Assembly: GCA_900239685.1 (NCBI GenBank) | Contig: OENT01000102.1 | Coordinates: 62,001-126,000, forward strand | Length of the DNA stretch: 64,000 nucleotides | Source of the DNA: Rotaria macrura | Taxonomy: Eukaryota > Rotifera > Eurotatoria > Philodinida > Philodinidae | Direction of reading: 5' to 3' | Shown here: positions 14,198-27,854 of the stretch, in pieces | How positions within the stretch are numbered: position 1 is the first letter of the stretch | Layout: each line of letters begins with the position of its first letter | Position numbers and translations under genes: made by a program | The notes under the pieces: generated by a model | Database searches by the model: none | The model's input: the letters and a program-made list of their open reading frames with translations, nothing else | Told to the model about the DNA's origin: nothing

Positions 14198-16969
14198 AGA
14201 AAACAAAATAGAAAATGTCAAAAGACATGACTCTTATTTTATTCATTTTATGTGCTATATATTTTTCTTCTTTATCTACCTAGTCATAATTATATTCTCT
14301 CTCATTTATTATCATTCACTCATGTTTAGATCTCTTATGTTTGTGCGTGTGTGCTCTAAGTAGTACTCGGTTTTTTGCTTTTTTCTTCGCTACTCAATCT
14401 TCTCACATTTCGTTTTCTCATGTCTTTTCGTTTTCAGCTTAATATCAACTACATTCTTCATTTTTTTTTTGATTTTGTTCATTTCTTATTTTATCTTTCC
14501 TTTGCTATTTGCAATGACGTTGGATTTCTGTTTTTTTTTGTTATTAGAAACAAGAAAAAAAAACTGGTGGATATGGAAAAAAAAATAACTGAGCATATGC
14601 ATTTAAAATTTTTGAATGTCGAGAAAAAATGAGTTGAAGTACTAGATTTGAAGTAGATGAGAGCTTTTTGGGCATCGATCGATTGGTTGGTTAGTGGGAA
14701 TTCGTTTGCATGTCTCCTTCGAAGCTTTATTAAGATGCAGTGAAAATTCCAGAATGTTGTACGATTACCAATGACGAAATTCGGAACTCGATCGAGTGTA
14801 TGACATTAATTGCAAAATCTTGATACACATTTTCATATTGATGATACGCTGCATATGTCATAGGATTGCATTAGTACTGATCATATTTGATGTTGTCAAT
14901 ATGGTTTATTGAGCTCATCAAATATGAAAAGTAATATTGCGACAGTTCACAGACAAAACAATTTTTCACGTAATTTGTTCCACTTACTGCAACAGTGGTA
15001 GTCGTTATTTGAAAGTTGATATTCAGAGCTATGTACCATTGCTGACGAACTTGGACAGCAGAAAGATGACATTTTCGGATGAAAGAAAATCGTCGAAAAG
15101 TCTACTTTAAAAATATAAAATTCGAATATATGGAATTGAAGATGTAACTCGGTCTTCAACCGTTCTTACGCGATAAATCAACTTTTTTTAATGAGTGAAA
15201 GAAAAGAGAAAAGTGACATTTCGAACGATATTCAGTAAAATTTCTTCGGTTCACCTGATTCCTATATTTTCATAAAGTTTCATTCATTTCGAGACTTATT
15301 TTAGTCTCAAAATAGGCATTTATTTTTCAATCAGATAGATAATTATAGATACGTGGTGATATTTTATGACGTATTCGTTACGATTGTGGCGAGTCCTGAT
15401 CGGTTCTCAAGTGAATGAACAATGAATGTCAATATAGTTGAAATTCGTCGGCAGAGATAAGATCGGTTGAGTTCGAATATTTTAAGAATGACGGCATTTT
15501 TAGCTCTGTTTCACATATTTTCATAAAGATCCTTTTTTAATGATGGGAATCTTATGAATTCACAACTATGTTTACCTAGTCATTTGATAAATAAACAGAC
15601 GTACATTGTAATCATGGAAAAAATATTTTCTTAAAAATTAGTTTTATCAGTGAAAATGACTTGAGTGTATAAAACAAAAATAAAAGCAACATGTTGAAAT
15701 TATACGTCTAATGAATCTCATTGAAAAGAATCTTTGTCATATCTCTTTGATCTGCAAACACGTCGTATTTAAAACATTTTCTAAGTACTCATCTATACCA
15801 TGTTGAAGGGAAAAATAAATATTATCGCGCTTTATACGTTCAACATTCACATCTAAAGACAGACCCGAGCGATGCTTAAGCTTACTAATAGTTAGCAATA
15901 ATTCTCAACTATATAAGTATGCTTAATTGAAAGAACACATATGAAAATGTGAAGAATCAATATATTCTTTTTAAAGTCGGACTTTCTTCTTCAAAAGATA
16001 GTGTTCCTTTTGTCAGCAGAATATTTGTTTCGAGTGACACGAGATTTTCAAAATATGTAATGGAAGTCTTATGACAAAATTCGTGAAAAAAAAAACGTCT
16101 GCATTACTTGCTCAAGTCTAAGATTGTGTGTCTTATCTAGAATATATTTGGCAGTATTGAATGAGTTTGAATAATCCTCTAGAATATCGTCGCAATAGAA
16201 AATTCTTTTCACATCATAAAGACTAATAATGACAGAGTTGTAGATTTCGATCAATCGAAAGTACGAAAATTTTTTGTCGGTGACAACTTTATTAGTAGAC
16301 TTATCGAGAAAATTAAATGTAATAGTAAACACATGATGAAAACTAGTATGTAAGCGTACGTTACAATAATGCGATCGACAACTACTGATAAATAAAAACA
16401 ACACTGCTTGACGAAAAAATGATTACCGAATCGCATGTTCAAACCAAAATAAAATGTTGAAGTTAGAAAGCATTCATCTGCCGATTCTTCTTTTTTAAAT
16501 ATTATTATTTGATTTAATAGAAAGTTTAGTTATCAATGCATCAGCATATATCAGATTTTTACCATATTTGTTTTTTCTTGTTAAAAATTAGAAATTCGCC
16601 GTCATATAGTCATTCATTGTTAGAATTTACACATGAATGATCATTCAAGGAAACACTTAAAAGAGAACATATTGATTCTCAATGCAAGTTTCCATTTAAC
16701 CTTATCTGTTGATTTAGATTCAATAAAATCAAAAGGAACTTTATTTTGTAACTTAGGAAAGTCTTGACATCATACAATTTCTACTACGGACAACGAAATG
16801 TCTTACAATCTTTTATCAACATGATACGAAATTCAATGATTGAATTAATCTTTACCATGTAATTAATCGTTTTTTTCTATTTATTTCTGACACATTTAAA
16901 AACTGTTTTGTGTTGACAATGAAGAAGTGGATCGTAATTCTGATCATTGTCTAACAATTTAGAGTTTCA
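14198..16969. other. Intergenic, no recognisable gene
   Basis: The first 400 bases are T/pyrimidine-rich downstream of the spectraplakin. The remainder is AT-rich. Short open frames occur on both strands (the longest is 111 codons at 16069-16404, minus) but overlap each other, have no domain signature and are of a length expected by chance at this base composition. Confidence 0.5.
16880..16885 (-). promoter_or_regulatory. Polyadenylation signal AATAAA for the FG-GAP gene
   Basis: TTTATT on the plus strand, about 85 bases beyond the stop of the minus-strand propeller gene at 16970. Confidence 0.4.
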
Positions 16970-19811
16970 CTAATCATAACAATATAAAGATAAGACACCC
17001 ACACATTGTGAATCTAACAGAATAATATCCATCTTATCATCACCGTCTATATCAGCTACTGATAATAAATGTATTGGTCTAGGCACAGATGAATAAATGA
17101 TTCCATTCGTAAATGTTCCATTGCCTGTACTTAAATACACAAAGATTTTCTTTTCAAATAAATATTTAAGAATTATATCTGGCTTTTTATCATGATTAAC
17201 ATCTGCGACATGGAAAGATTCTATACGATCGCTTCGTTCATATTGAACTGAATGACTGAAAGTACCATTGCCAGTGTTGAAGTAAATTTTTAGTTTACCA
17301 ATTCTTTGTATCGAGATTATATCAATTGTATTATCGTTATTCATATCGTATGCTGCCAAAATGCATTGAAAACATTTATCGAAATAGATTTGATCACTGA
17401 AACTGCCTTTACCTAAGTTGAAATAGATCGCAACGTTTGCTTCTTGATGATATACAATAATTTCAGGCAGACTATCGTTGGTGATATCGATTACCATTAT
17501 ATATTGTGGATAAAATAAACTTCGAAGTGTTATTTCCCTACTAAACATATCATCATTAGTATGAAAAAGAATGATAACTTGAGATTCAATTATATCTCTA
17601 ATGATTATATCCAGTCTACCATCACCATTGATATCAGCTACATCTATGCTCCCTATTTCGAATTTTGTTTGTATCACCGTTTCAGAACCTAGTACATGTT
17701 CTCCTACTTCATAATATAGGAAAATTTGCTTGTAACGCATTCGTCCACCAATAAAATCAAGTCTTCCATCATTATTCATGTCAGCTATTTTCATGTACAA
17801 TGAACTGTGAAAACTTGAATAAATTTTATAGTTATTAAATGACCCATCACCAGTATTGAAGAGAATCAAAAGTTTATGTTCATCAGAACTTGCAACTATA
17901 ATATCTAACATATTATCTCCATTAATATCAGCAATCATCATCGAAGTTGTAGGTGGTCGGTTCATCGTATGATTCTTTATTATCGAATATTCAGAGCAAG
18001 AATCTATATAAAACGAGAGCAGCTTTATGATGATTCAAGTAAGTAATTGAAAAACAATTGTTTCATCAAGTCATTTTAAACAATGAAAGTTTTCTTCTAA
18101 TCAATCACTCAAGCTTAATTCATGAGAATATTGTGTTCTTTTCAAGTATGTATTTGAAATAGTCTTCTGACTCAAGATTAATCAGAAGCAGGAAAAATAC
18201 TTGAGAGGATTACAAGTGATAGCTATAAAAAACTTAATTTTGCACGTTCTTCTGTTTTGCCTAAAAATTTATTGAAGAAAAACTAAAAAAGATGTCATAT
18301 GTTAGTTTCTTATCATTTGCATTCTATAAAACGAATTTATAAAAATACGCGTTGAGAGTATATGTCAGTTTACGAAGAGAGTACTTTTGATCTCAAAGCG
18401 ATTTTAATATATGGTTTTGTTTAAAATTGAATGCTTAATCAGACGTCAATTAGAAGCTGCTCTGAAATACGACGTGGAACAACAACGAATAGCTTTTTAT
18501 ATTAATAGTAAGGCGTAATTTTCGTCCCTTTCTAACGTTTCTAAAAGTTAGCCAATTTTAAACTGAAGAAAGAGCGTAAACTTGTGAATCTAAAACAATT
18601 ACTTTTAATTATCATTAACCAAGTTTAATTGATCGAAAAAGCAATAAAAATTTTACAAAAAGCTTTCTACTTAACCGTCGTTTGTGAGCCTGGGATTCAT
18701 TCGATTCACGATTATTCAATCGTGAGTCAATGTACAATTCTGATACTATTGAAGTACGTTTCGTTCGCACTATGTACTCTTCAGTTATCATCGTATAATT
18801 TCTAGTATCATCTAAAATGTAGATGAATATCTGAAAAATAATATAGACTATGAAGTTAAATAGAGATGCGCTCTATAAAAGTTCTTGTGTTCCTCATTTT
18901 AATTTTTGTAGTTTTCTATTAGCTATGACAATCATGAAAATAGGATTTTCTATTTTTATAGATGGTTACTATAAATGGCTGCATCCAAAACTATGAATGA
19001 ATTTGTCTTGATTTAATATCTTCTTATTCCTACTTCTCTGAGATCCTATGAACATTCTTTTATCGACAAGCATCATCATAGAGTATCAGAGCTATTCTGA
19101 TTGATTTGAAATCTTTCGTCCGAACAGTAAAAACTTAATACAGAGAGATGACTCTACAAAATCATCAAAATCATAAAAGTTCTTAGACTTTGCGCTGTCT
19201 TCAACTATTTTGTAGTTAGTAAGATACTCAACGAAAATGTATAACGATGATTGACACTGAGCTCAGGTTTGAACATGGGTTCAAATTCTTACATCTGCCG
19301 GATGAATTATTGGTATTGATTCTGTATATTTTTGAAACTTCACGACTTTCTTAGGGTTTTATAAGAGAACTATCGCTGAAACAAAAGAAGTGTAAGAAAA
19401 TAATCAACTTCTTAAAAAGACTAGATAGGTGAAGAATGTATTGAAGATTATGCGCATCTCTACTTCTATTATTCTACATGTCATTGTTGGAACATCTATC
19501 AATACTAATCAAAATACTGTTAAAATTATCGATATCTTTACAGGTAAAGATTGTTCATGACAAAGTGTAAACTATCTTAAATTTTAATCTGATAAGCATC
19601 CAAATAAGATTAAAAACACCCGATTGATATGAGACATGCTTTTAACAAATAGTATTTCTTATGAACTTAATAGAACTATACCCGAGCGTGTTGTTGTTAA
19701 CGTAGTTGTAGCTGTTACTGTTGATGATTCATTTTTTTGTGCATCTACATCTTTCATCGACCGAGTGACTATTACCACCGTAATGATTGAAACCATGAAA
19801 ATAGCATTCAT
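16970..19811 (-). CDS. FG-GAP/VCBS repeat (beta-propeller) membrane-anchored protein
   Basis: Two exons, 19682-19811 and 16970-18003, join in phase (G at 19682, AT at 18003) to give 387 residues; the intron is 1.68 kb. Exon 1 starts MNAIFMVSIITVVIVTRSM, a short signal or signal-anchor segment, followed by a Thr/Ser-rich stretch (residues about 27-42). From residue about 62 there are seven repeats of some 45 residues with the calcium-loop pattern DINGDNMLDIIV, DMNNDGRLDFIG, DINGDGRLDIII, DITNDSLPEIIV, DMNNDNTIDIIS, DVNHDKKPDIIL, DIDGDDKMDIIL, each followed by a turn such as FNTGDGSF. Seven repeats fit one closed seven-bladed propeller like the integrin-alpha head. Bdelloids have many such proteins. 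The ligand is unknown; an extracellular location is inferred. The start is the first ATG after an in-frame stop. Confidence 0.85.
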
Positions 19812-22800
19812 ACAAAAAAATAAAACCCACAGGAATTTTCTTTGTCGAATACATGTACATCTAATATATAATAAAATAGATCTTTTCTATCATTCACTAC
19901 AATGAGAAAAACTCATACGGTTTTTTCCTTGTATCGCTTTCAGATTCTTCGGCTGTTCTCACTGGCGCAGCAGACTAAAATTTTTCGACAAAAGCAAGAT
20001 TATATTATTACTTTTTCACTAGATGAATAGTATCACGAACAGTTATGTCCTCGTCTACCACAGACGATGATGAGTGCAGGTTTGCCATCGATAGAGTTAA
20101 CATTGAACCGAAAATCTGCGAATAATTGAAAACAAATTTTATTATTCGATATAATGTTACCACTCGAATATACATACATCTTCTTGAGAGAGTCCCTGAA
20201 AAATGGGACTAAACTAGATAAGGAAAATAATATCTGAAAACTTATTGTTTGTTGATCAAATCAAAACCGACGACTTAAATTATGAAGAAAATATTTTATT
20301 AATTGAGAACAATCATATGAGTTATCAATGAAGATTAAATTGATTCTGTCTGTCACCATTCTGCCTCATAAATAGAGATCAGTATATGGAAAACTACCAT
20401 GATTTTCGCCAAGAAAAAGTATTCATCTGTCACTAACTTATAACGATCAAAATACATAATTCTCCTTCAAGATGCATGGCCATTTGTATCAAACTTTCAT
20501 TGTAGCATTCAGGAGGCAACACTGATCATACGATATGTACTTACATGTGGAAAAATCGTAGCAGTGGATGTCCATCTCGACTAGAAATCGGTGATAAATT
20601 GGTTTCATAAATTTCGAAATATAGCAACCGCTTATTAATCGAAGAAAAAAATCTGTGGACATCAAATAATCTGAGAAATTTTCTAATCTCCATCGATGAA
20701 ATTCACAAAAAGAACAATCGCACTAACATACTATGTGACTTCGAGCTACCTTACATCAAGTTTAAAACTGAATAAGAGAAAAAATTTATTAACCAAAATT
20801 TAATTGACATGTAAAACATGTCATCAATCATCTTTATTGTATGCATCGATGGCATCTATATATTAGTTTGAGAAACATATTTTTTTCTAAAAGAATGCAT
20901 CTTTCACTATAGTAATCCCTCTTATTTTGAGATATTTACTTTCCTGTCAGAGAATCAAAAGTCAAGATCATCTACATGTTTTGAACGTTAATATTAATCT
21001 GAACGATATGAAGACAAACATATTCCATCGAACTTTCACTGTGAACATACATCAAGGAAATACTTTTATTTGTCATTTCACATAAAGATCTAGAAGAATG
21101 TAAAATCAACGTCGAGAAATACGACGATCAAATAAGCAGATTTATAATTAAGAATAAAAATGGTTGTCAATGTTGTCATGAAATTTTTCTCGTATTTTTT
21201 TTCCACCTATAATTGTACTCCAAGACTATCTTTTGACATATTTCCCATAGATCATTCGTACAAACTAACTTAGAACAACGTTTCCATCGAGCTACATTTA
21301 TATTTTTCGTTTATAGGACAACTTCAGTCAAGTATGAAACATACCTTATACGAGAAAAATCTACTTTATATCACAAAAGTAGACGATCAAAATCTATTCT
21401 TTCACCTCTTGATGAGTGAATGAAAATTTTCATTCCCATGAGTTGTATCTCATCCCAACCAATTAGATAACAAATAATTGTATCAGCTTTCTACCTTCTG
21501 AAAAACATAGAGTGACGCGAAAAATTTCGTTTTATCTCCTCGGCCGTCACTCAATATACTTCTTTGTCCTAGACTGAAGATTACAATGAGTTAACATTTA
21601 ACAAACAGAAAATATAACTATTTTCAAAGTTGACACCTAACTCATTGAAATGGTAGAATACATTTGAAATCGTTACCTCATGCTAAGCACGACTTTGCTT
21701 TTACAGGTCGTGCATGAAATCATCATTGAATTGAAAAATGTTCTTGATATTTTCACTTGCTAAACTATTATCTACAAAATCGATGAGCACTCATCTGTAA
21801 TTTAAAATTTCTGACGGCACGAAACAAAACTGAGAAATTGGGTTTTTTTCGGAACATTGATGTTTTTATTTTTCAATTCAAATAATATGTATTTTTTAAG
21901 GAAGCGTTATTTTTGAGCACCATTCACTTGTCTGTCACAACCAATCCTAGGAATACCATGATATTGAGGTGTGTGCCGAAGAAGAATAGTCATAATCTGT
22001 TCTATTATTTTTATTCAATCATTGTGCTTTCAATGAAGGAATGTAATGGCTCGATCATTCCCATGAAAGCTTGTATCGAAGAGGACCAATTGATATGATT
22101 ATAGGTTCCAAGAAAAAAATTTACTTTCACAACTTGCTTATAATAAACATGCAGTCTACAAAAAATGACGAGTAAAATATCTGCACATATTTTCAAAGGA
22201 CACCGTCTTGCAAATACAAATAGTAATGATAGCACTTTACTTTCATCATTCTGAGTTGAATAAATCTTTATTGAAAATAGTATTATAGTTATTTGTTTTT
22301 CTCTTCAACGAAAATTACAGTCATTGCAATGTTTCTCGAAAGTTCTAAAAGACGAAAAACGCTTTTTATGTTCATTTCTATTCCTGAGATAGAAGACGTC
22401 ATCGTCTCATGTTGAATTCAAAACGAAACTTTACAGTCTGTCTTTGTCTCGAATGTTTTCAAATGTCACTTGTTTACATTCATCATCGGTCGGTTGTTTA
22501 ATTCTTAATGATGCTCCTATGAATCATTTCCCTAAGAGTGCGTCGTGAGATTCACTCACGTAGGCTTCTATTATTAGAAGAATTTGGAAAAAACAACTGT
22601 TCGAAATTACCGGTATGAACTAAACAAGAAAAGGTCCATGAATGTTTTCTACTTGATGAAACAGGCGATATTTTGTATCGTTCGATTACGTTTTTCTCTT
22701 GCTCTTCACAATATTTCTGAAAAAAATTCGATACAATCCTTCAATGTGCATCGTTACAAGTGTTAATGGTTATTATATGATAAACAAAACATGTTGTACG

Positions 22801-22890
22801 TGACATGGATAAACTAGCAACAATGTAAAAAGAAAAATATCCTATGAATAACTAGTCGTATGTAACATCCGTGTGACTTTATGCACAACC
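19812..22890. other. Intergenic, no recognisable gene
   Basis: Three kilobases of AT-rich sequence between divergent genes (FG-GAP on minus, CAP on plus). It must hold the promoters of both, but I see no clear core element. Open frames are all under 90 codons and carry no motifs. Confidence 0.5.
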
Positions 22891-24997
22891 ATGTTGGCAA
22901 TCTTTATCCATGTTCTGTTGCTTTTAATTTTTTTCAAATTTTACGGTAACATAAAAATGATCATATCGTAGTTTTTAACACATAAATAACTATGTATGTA
23001 TACATAATATAGATCTATGCCCACTCGAATATTATGCTATTGATCGGTATCATTCATTTTGTTCATATCCATATCCCGGTGTTATTGATCAACCGTTGAC
23101 TTCATCTGAACGTACATACATTGTTGATGTGCATAATCATGAACGGCGTCTCCTTCATGGAATTAATATGCAAAAAATGGTATAAAAGATTTCTGATTTC
23201 TATTAGTTCTAATTATTTTATATTATTGGGTTACTTAGTTTTGGAATGATGAGTTAGCTGAAATTGCTTTACATCATGCACGCAGTTGTATATTTGATCA
23301 TGATAAAGCTATTCAAAGAAGTGTACCAAGTATTGTATTTGTGACAAAACACATGAACATTTTCTGTTAATGCTTTCTCGTTTGATGGATTAATAAAATT
23401 TAGGAATTCCAATTTCAACAGGACAAAATTTAGCTATGGGTTACAAAAATTGGACGCAAGCTCTTCATGGATGGATTAATGAAAAAGAAAACTATTTCTA
23501 TTACTATCCATCAATAGGTATCGTTAGTCATTACACACAAGTGAATATGACTTTTTGAGAAAGAACCTCAAATTTTGAATTTACACTATTTACTTTTAGA
23601 TGATATGGCATTCATCAGTATTAATTGGTTGTGCAAGTACGATTTGTCCTCCCTATGGATCCTACGCTATTCCTTGGAAATTTTATGTTTGTAATTATAT
23701 TACCGGGTAAATAAAATTGTATCAACTTAAATCGAATATTTCATCTTCATGGTACTGATAATATGACGCATACAATCAAAATCATTTCGTTCCTAAGAAC
23801 TCTTAAGATTCTAAGCTCTTTTGAATTCAAGCTTTCATTTCTGATTCAGCAGCACAAAGGCTCAGTAGAAACACACGATTTTGTTCGATTTCAAATAAGA
23901 AATCATAAGAACCACTTTCGATATACATAGCATATTATTTTATTGAAATTAGTCGATTTCAAGTTATAGAGATATACGTTTCTAATTAAAAAAAACTCAA
24001 CATTTGATCATTTTAATAATAAATAAACAAGTTTAGTCACAGATGATCTTGGTTATCTTAAAATCCATTACCCAACGTTAAATTCAAAAGAAACAGAGAT
24101 AACAGATTGGGAATCGCTTTGAAAATTCATTGTAATTGAGATATATTTTGGGTAACTTTCATTTTCTTCGGACATAATCCCTAGCATTGTCATCACATTG
24201 TTTTCTCTGAACAAGATAATAGATTAAAATCATGATTGAAATATTATTTTTATTATTAGACAATTGAACAGTAATTATTATAAACCGTACGATGAAGGTT
24301 CTAATGATCAGACATTACGTGGTAATATTATTTTCTTTCTAGTTTTTAGAAAAGGTCTTGTTTTTTTTCTCGAGATTGTCATGGTAAACTATGTCTCTAT
24401 AATGGTGTTCTTGATTTGAATACTTGTGAATGTCAATGTTCAACATATGCAAGTGGTTCACAATGTGAACGATGTAAATCATTTTTCTGTTCGAATAATA
24501 CTGAAACATACATCGATTCTTTAGTAAACTGTTCAATATTACCCCCATGTCCTTATTATTCATCAGAATCGTGTATTGCAGTTAACGTTCCATTCGAATG
24601 TCCAGCACTGTGTGGTTTATGTGATCGATATGAAACATTGAAAAGTGTTTATGGAGAAAATAATTTAGAACCAACTAATGTGCTAACAGTGAAACCTTTG
24701 ACAAATTCAAATACTGGGTAAGCAATGGTCTCGTTGAATCAATAACTTTTGTTGTTTAGTTCTCAAAAAAAGACAACTAAACATCGAAAATTGAAGAAGA
24801 AAATACAGAATCGATTTGAAATTAATAAAAATTCGACTTCCACTAGAAGTTTCGATTCGTCCAGTAATCGAATTATTTCAACGAAAAATTTCTATTCATT
24901 AGCGACAACAATCGTCTTATCAATATTTAGCCGAAGCGATGCCTTTCATATATCATTTATTATTGTTATATTTATTGCTAATTATTATTGTCATTGA
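22891..24997 (+). CDS. CAP (SCP/PR-1/CRISP-type) protein with Cys-rich C-terminal domains and hydrophobic tail
   Basis: Eight exons: 22891-22945, 23013-23179, 23239-23329, 23404-23540, 23600-23706, 24260-24321, 24375-24717, 24760-24997; exactly 400 codons. Signal peptide MLAIFIHVLLLLIFF at residues 1-15. The CAP domain (about 45-185) shows VHNHERRLL, FWNDELAEIALHHARSC, GQNLAMGYKNW, HYTQMIWHSS (split by an intron after residue 150) and YVCNYI, including the two conserved His. Residues 207-245 form an EGF-like or CRISP-hinge Cys cluster (CLYNG, CECQCS, GSQCERC), then an ShKT-like Cys block ending CPALCGLCD near 290. A basic Ser-rich stretch leads to a hydrophobic C-terminus (about 367-399), either a GPI signal or a tail anchor. 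CAP proteins are secreted and bind lipids or modulate channels; the exact role cannot be read here. Confidence 0.88.
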
Positions 24998-25048
24998 TAA
25001 GTTGTTTGACAAAAAAACAAGACAAATCGATGGATACTTCCTTGATAT

Positions 25049-25054
25049 AATAAA
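25049..25054 (+). promoter_or_regulatory. Polyadenylation signal AATAAA for the CAP gene
   Basis: It lies 52 bases past the CAP stop codon, inside the 143-base gap to the converging UAP1 gene. Confidence 0.6.
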
Positions 25055-25101
25055 AGAAAGATTATTTAATACTATTTAATCAACAAGAATTTTTATATGT
25101 A

Positions 25102-25107
25102 TTTATT
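25102..25107 (-). promoter_or_regulatory. Polyadenylation signal AATAAA for UAP1
   Basis: TTTATT on the plus strand, 34 bases past the UAP1 stop. With the plus-strand signal at 25049, the two converging transcripts would overlap at their 3' ends unless both are cleaved very close to the signal. Confidence 0.55.
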
Positions 25108-25140
25108 TCAGACTAAAAAATAAAAATATTCTTCTTCTAT

Positions 25141-27854
25141 TTACAAAGTATAAATTAAGTTTTTTACTTGCTGTGTTTCTGCATTTAATTCAATAGTTAT
25201 AGGAAAAGCTAACATCCGTCCTTTGACAAAGTCAAGATTCTACAATTGAAGAAATGAAGCAGTTATAAAAGACTACGCGAAAATTGAATGCATTATTTTA
25301 CTTCTCCTGCATAGGAAACAAGTGGAGAAATTTCACAAATCGTATCATTAGTTTCTCTATATATCAAACAATTCATATTCTTTAACTGATGCTTAACAAA
25401 ATAGCATACTCGAATAAAGCACCAGCTTGCTTAAGATACCGAGTATGTTGAAGTATTAAATCTCGTCGACATGTTTCAGCCGTATCTTTATTTCCTGTAC
25501 CATTTTTTAATGGACTGAATTCATCTTCACGTCGAACTTCCCAAACAGCAAATGTTCTATGCACGAAAGAAAATTTTATTCCGGTTACCTCGTCGAGATC
25601 TGAAAATAAACTTGAATTTAAAACGAAAACGTTTTCTATCATCGTTTCTATAGCCATTGATTGAATTGACAAGAAAACTTGCCTGCCATGCCATACATAC
25701 CCATAGTCCTTATGTTAAGAGTCGATAGCGTCAGACTATTGACTATTGTGACTCATAAAAATGTTTTCTTCTTTAACTCAAAAGATTAATCGAATAGGTT
25801 CGTTCTCCTCTTTTGAATTGTTCTGTTACCTTCGTTGAGAGTATCTCTCGCTCTCGATAGTTAATTCTAGTATTCATCGGATCTGAAAGAAAGATGGATA
25901 TACTTAAGGTTTTCTTTTAGTTTTTTAAAGAAAACCATGACTGAGTTTAGAAAACTACCAAACCTTCTTTCTTCCACGTACTTTGAAAATGGAAAAACAT
26001 CAAAAACAAATTTTTCTAATTTTACTCCGTTGATTTCATTCGGTTTATCAACACGTCTGCCATGTTTGTCAATACAAGGAATCTTCTTTTTTGCAATATG
26101 ATATTGAAGTTCATTGTCATGATGTCTAGAATAAAAAAGAAAAAAACAACCTAAAAGAATGTACTAGTCAAAACTGCTTACTGACAAACATCTTGAAGAA
26201 AATTCAATGTAAAAAAATGATTACAAATATTTCCAGCATTAAACAATAATTCATCACTCGTATCAGATTTTTTTCTTTGCGCTGTTTTCTCTGATATTTC
26301 AGAATATTCAACAACTTGAAAACGATCTCGAACTTTACATATGACACCAACAGCTTCGTGAGGTAATGATTTTTTAACAACCTTAAAACAGAGAACAAAG
26401 AGCAAAATTCATAACGTAAGAGTTGTTGAACGTGATAATTAAAGTCATTTTACTTTTGCTGCACAGTCAGCATTTTTTTCTATGCAAAATCCGATAAATA
26501 TTGGATCACCTAATCGAACAAGAATATTATCCACACAATAAACATGTATGTATTGTAGATGACGTTTTTCCATTTCAGATAAAATACCACGAGTGTTCAG
26601 TGCACGATATAAACCACCATTACCATCAGCTGCTTTTGTTAATTTATATTTTTCATCGAGTAAAATTTTTCCTTGAAAATCTAATACAGGTAATGTATGT
26701 TGTTCGAAAAGAATAACATTTTCAGATTTTAAACCAAAATAATTATGTGAATGTAGATATGCTTCCGTTTGTTCTTGTGTATGTTCACTTGTCATTATAA
26801 ACCTAACGAATTAAATCATAGACATAGGATCGCAAATTTTTAAGAAACTATGTTCTCATAATTAACAAGGCATCTTCAATTTTGAAATGTCTTGCTTTTT
26901 TAGGGGAATCGGATTTTTCAATCAAGTATTAGCTTGCATCATAACATTTCTAATGTGCACACTTTTTTTAAAAGTTACAGTCTATTTTCACGCCATAATT
27001 TCTTGAGAGAACTATTGCTATGATAAAAAAAAAACAACAATGAGGTGCTTCGCTTATTTTTTCCATGCTTGAAATTAGTTTTATTTGACAAATCGAAATC
27101 GATCGCTCCCAAATCTATTGCAATCCTAATGCTGTTCTTTAGAAAGCTATATACTGCGTTTTAAAACGCATCAATCTTTCTTAAACTAGGAAGAATGTAA
27201 TAAGACATCTTTTTTTTAAACCTACCATGGAATGATCGCTGTACTTGTTTTATACTCGTCATTGGCTAATTGTTCCAATCGACGAATACGTTCAGCTTGT
27301 ATTTGATAGAGTGATTTTTTCGATGGCAAACCAATATCATACATTCCTTTCGGATATTCAACACCTATTAAATAATTCTTAAATAGAATTGACATAGAAT
27401 AAAGCTCTACCAAGACGAGTTCCTTGTCCACCAGCAAGTAATAGAACACATACAGAACCTTCGGATATAGCTTTTAAGCTTAAAAATAAAATCAATAACA
27501 AGAAAAACATTAAATTATTTTAACTATGAAAATAAACTTATCTTTTCGCCAATAGTTCCCTAGTTGTTCCTCACTTGCTTCGTTGATTGAGCCAGTGATA
27601 TCATCAGAAACTGGTTCCATGATATCATCAATATTCTCTTGTTTTTTTTCATTTCCATTGTTTGAAATTGTTTTATCAGCTAATAGTTCTTGCTTGATAC
27701 CATTGAAAGCTTTTCCCACACGACCAAAATCAATTTCATTTATATCGTGCAGTAGCATTTGACGTTGTTCATCATTCAATTCAGACCAATACTCGAGTAA
27801 ATGCGTTTGATTAGCATTTGCTAAAGCTTGTTGAATAGACGAATCAATTTTCAT
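25141..27854 (-). CDS. UAP1: UDP-N-acetylhexosamine pyrophosphorylase (UAP1/AGX family)
   Basis: Makes UDP-GlcNAc (and UDP-GalNAc) from UTP and the hexosamine 1-phosphate in the cytosol, the last step of the hexosamine pathway feeding glycosylation and chitin synthesis. Nine exons on the minus strand: 27538-27854, 27411-27478, 27226-27364, 26454-26802, 26182-26381, 25982-26125, 25398-25556, 25302-25356, 25141-25239; 1530 nt, 509 residues, matching the usual length of about 505-520. The nucleotide-binding signature [12 protein letters not shown] is at about 118-129, then [89 protein letters not shown] and [10 protein letters not shown]. The end has [12 protein letters not shown] at 466-477, then [12 protein letters not shown]. 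All phases agree. The 40-base intron at 25357-25397 is among the shortest here. No defect seen. Confidence 0.96.

Noticed and set aside
16069-16442. Minus-strand frame of 111 codons with a hydrophobic start.
   Set aside because: No motif, overlapping alternative frame, no splice partners; expected by chance in AT-rich DNA.
19255-19320. GGTTCAAATTC resembling a tRNA B box.
   Set aside because: No A box at the right distance and no cloverleaf can be formed.
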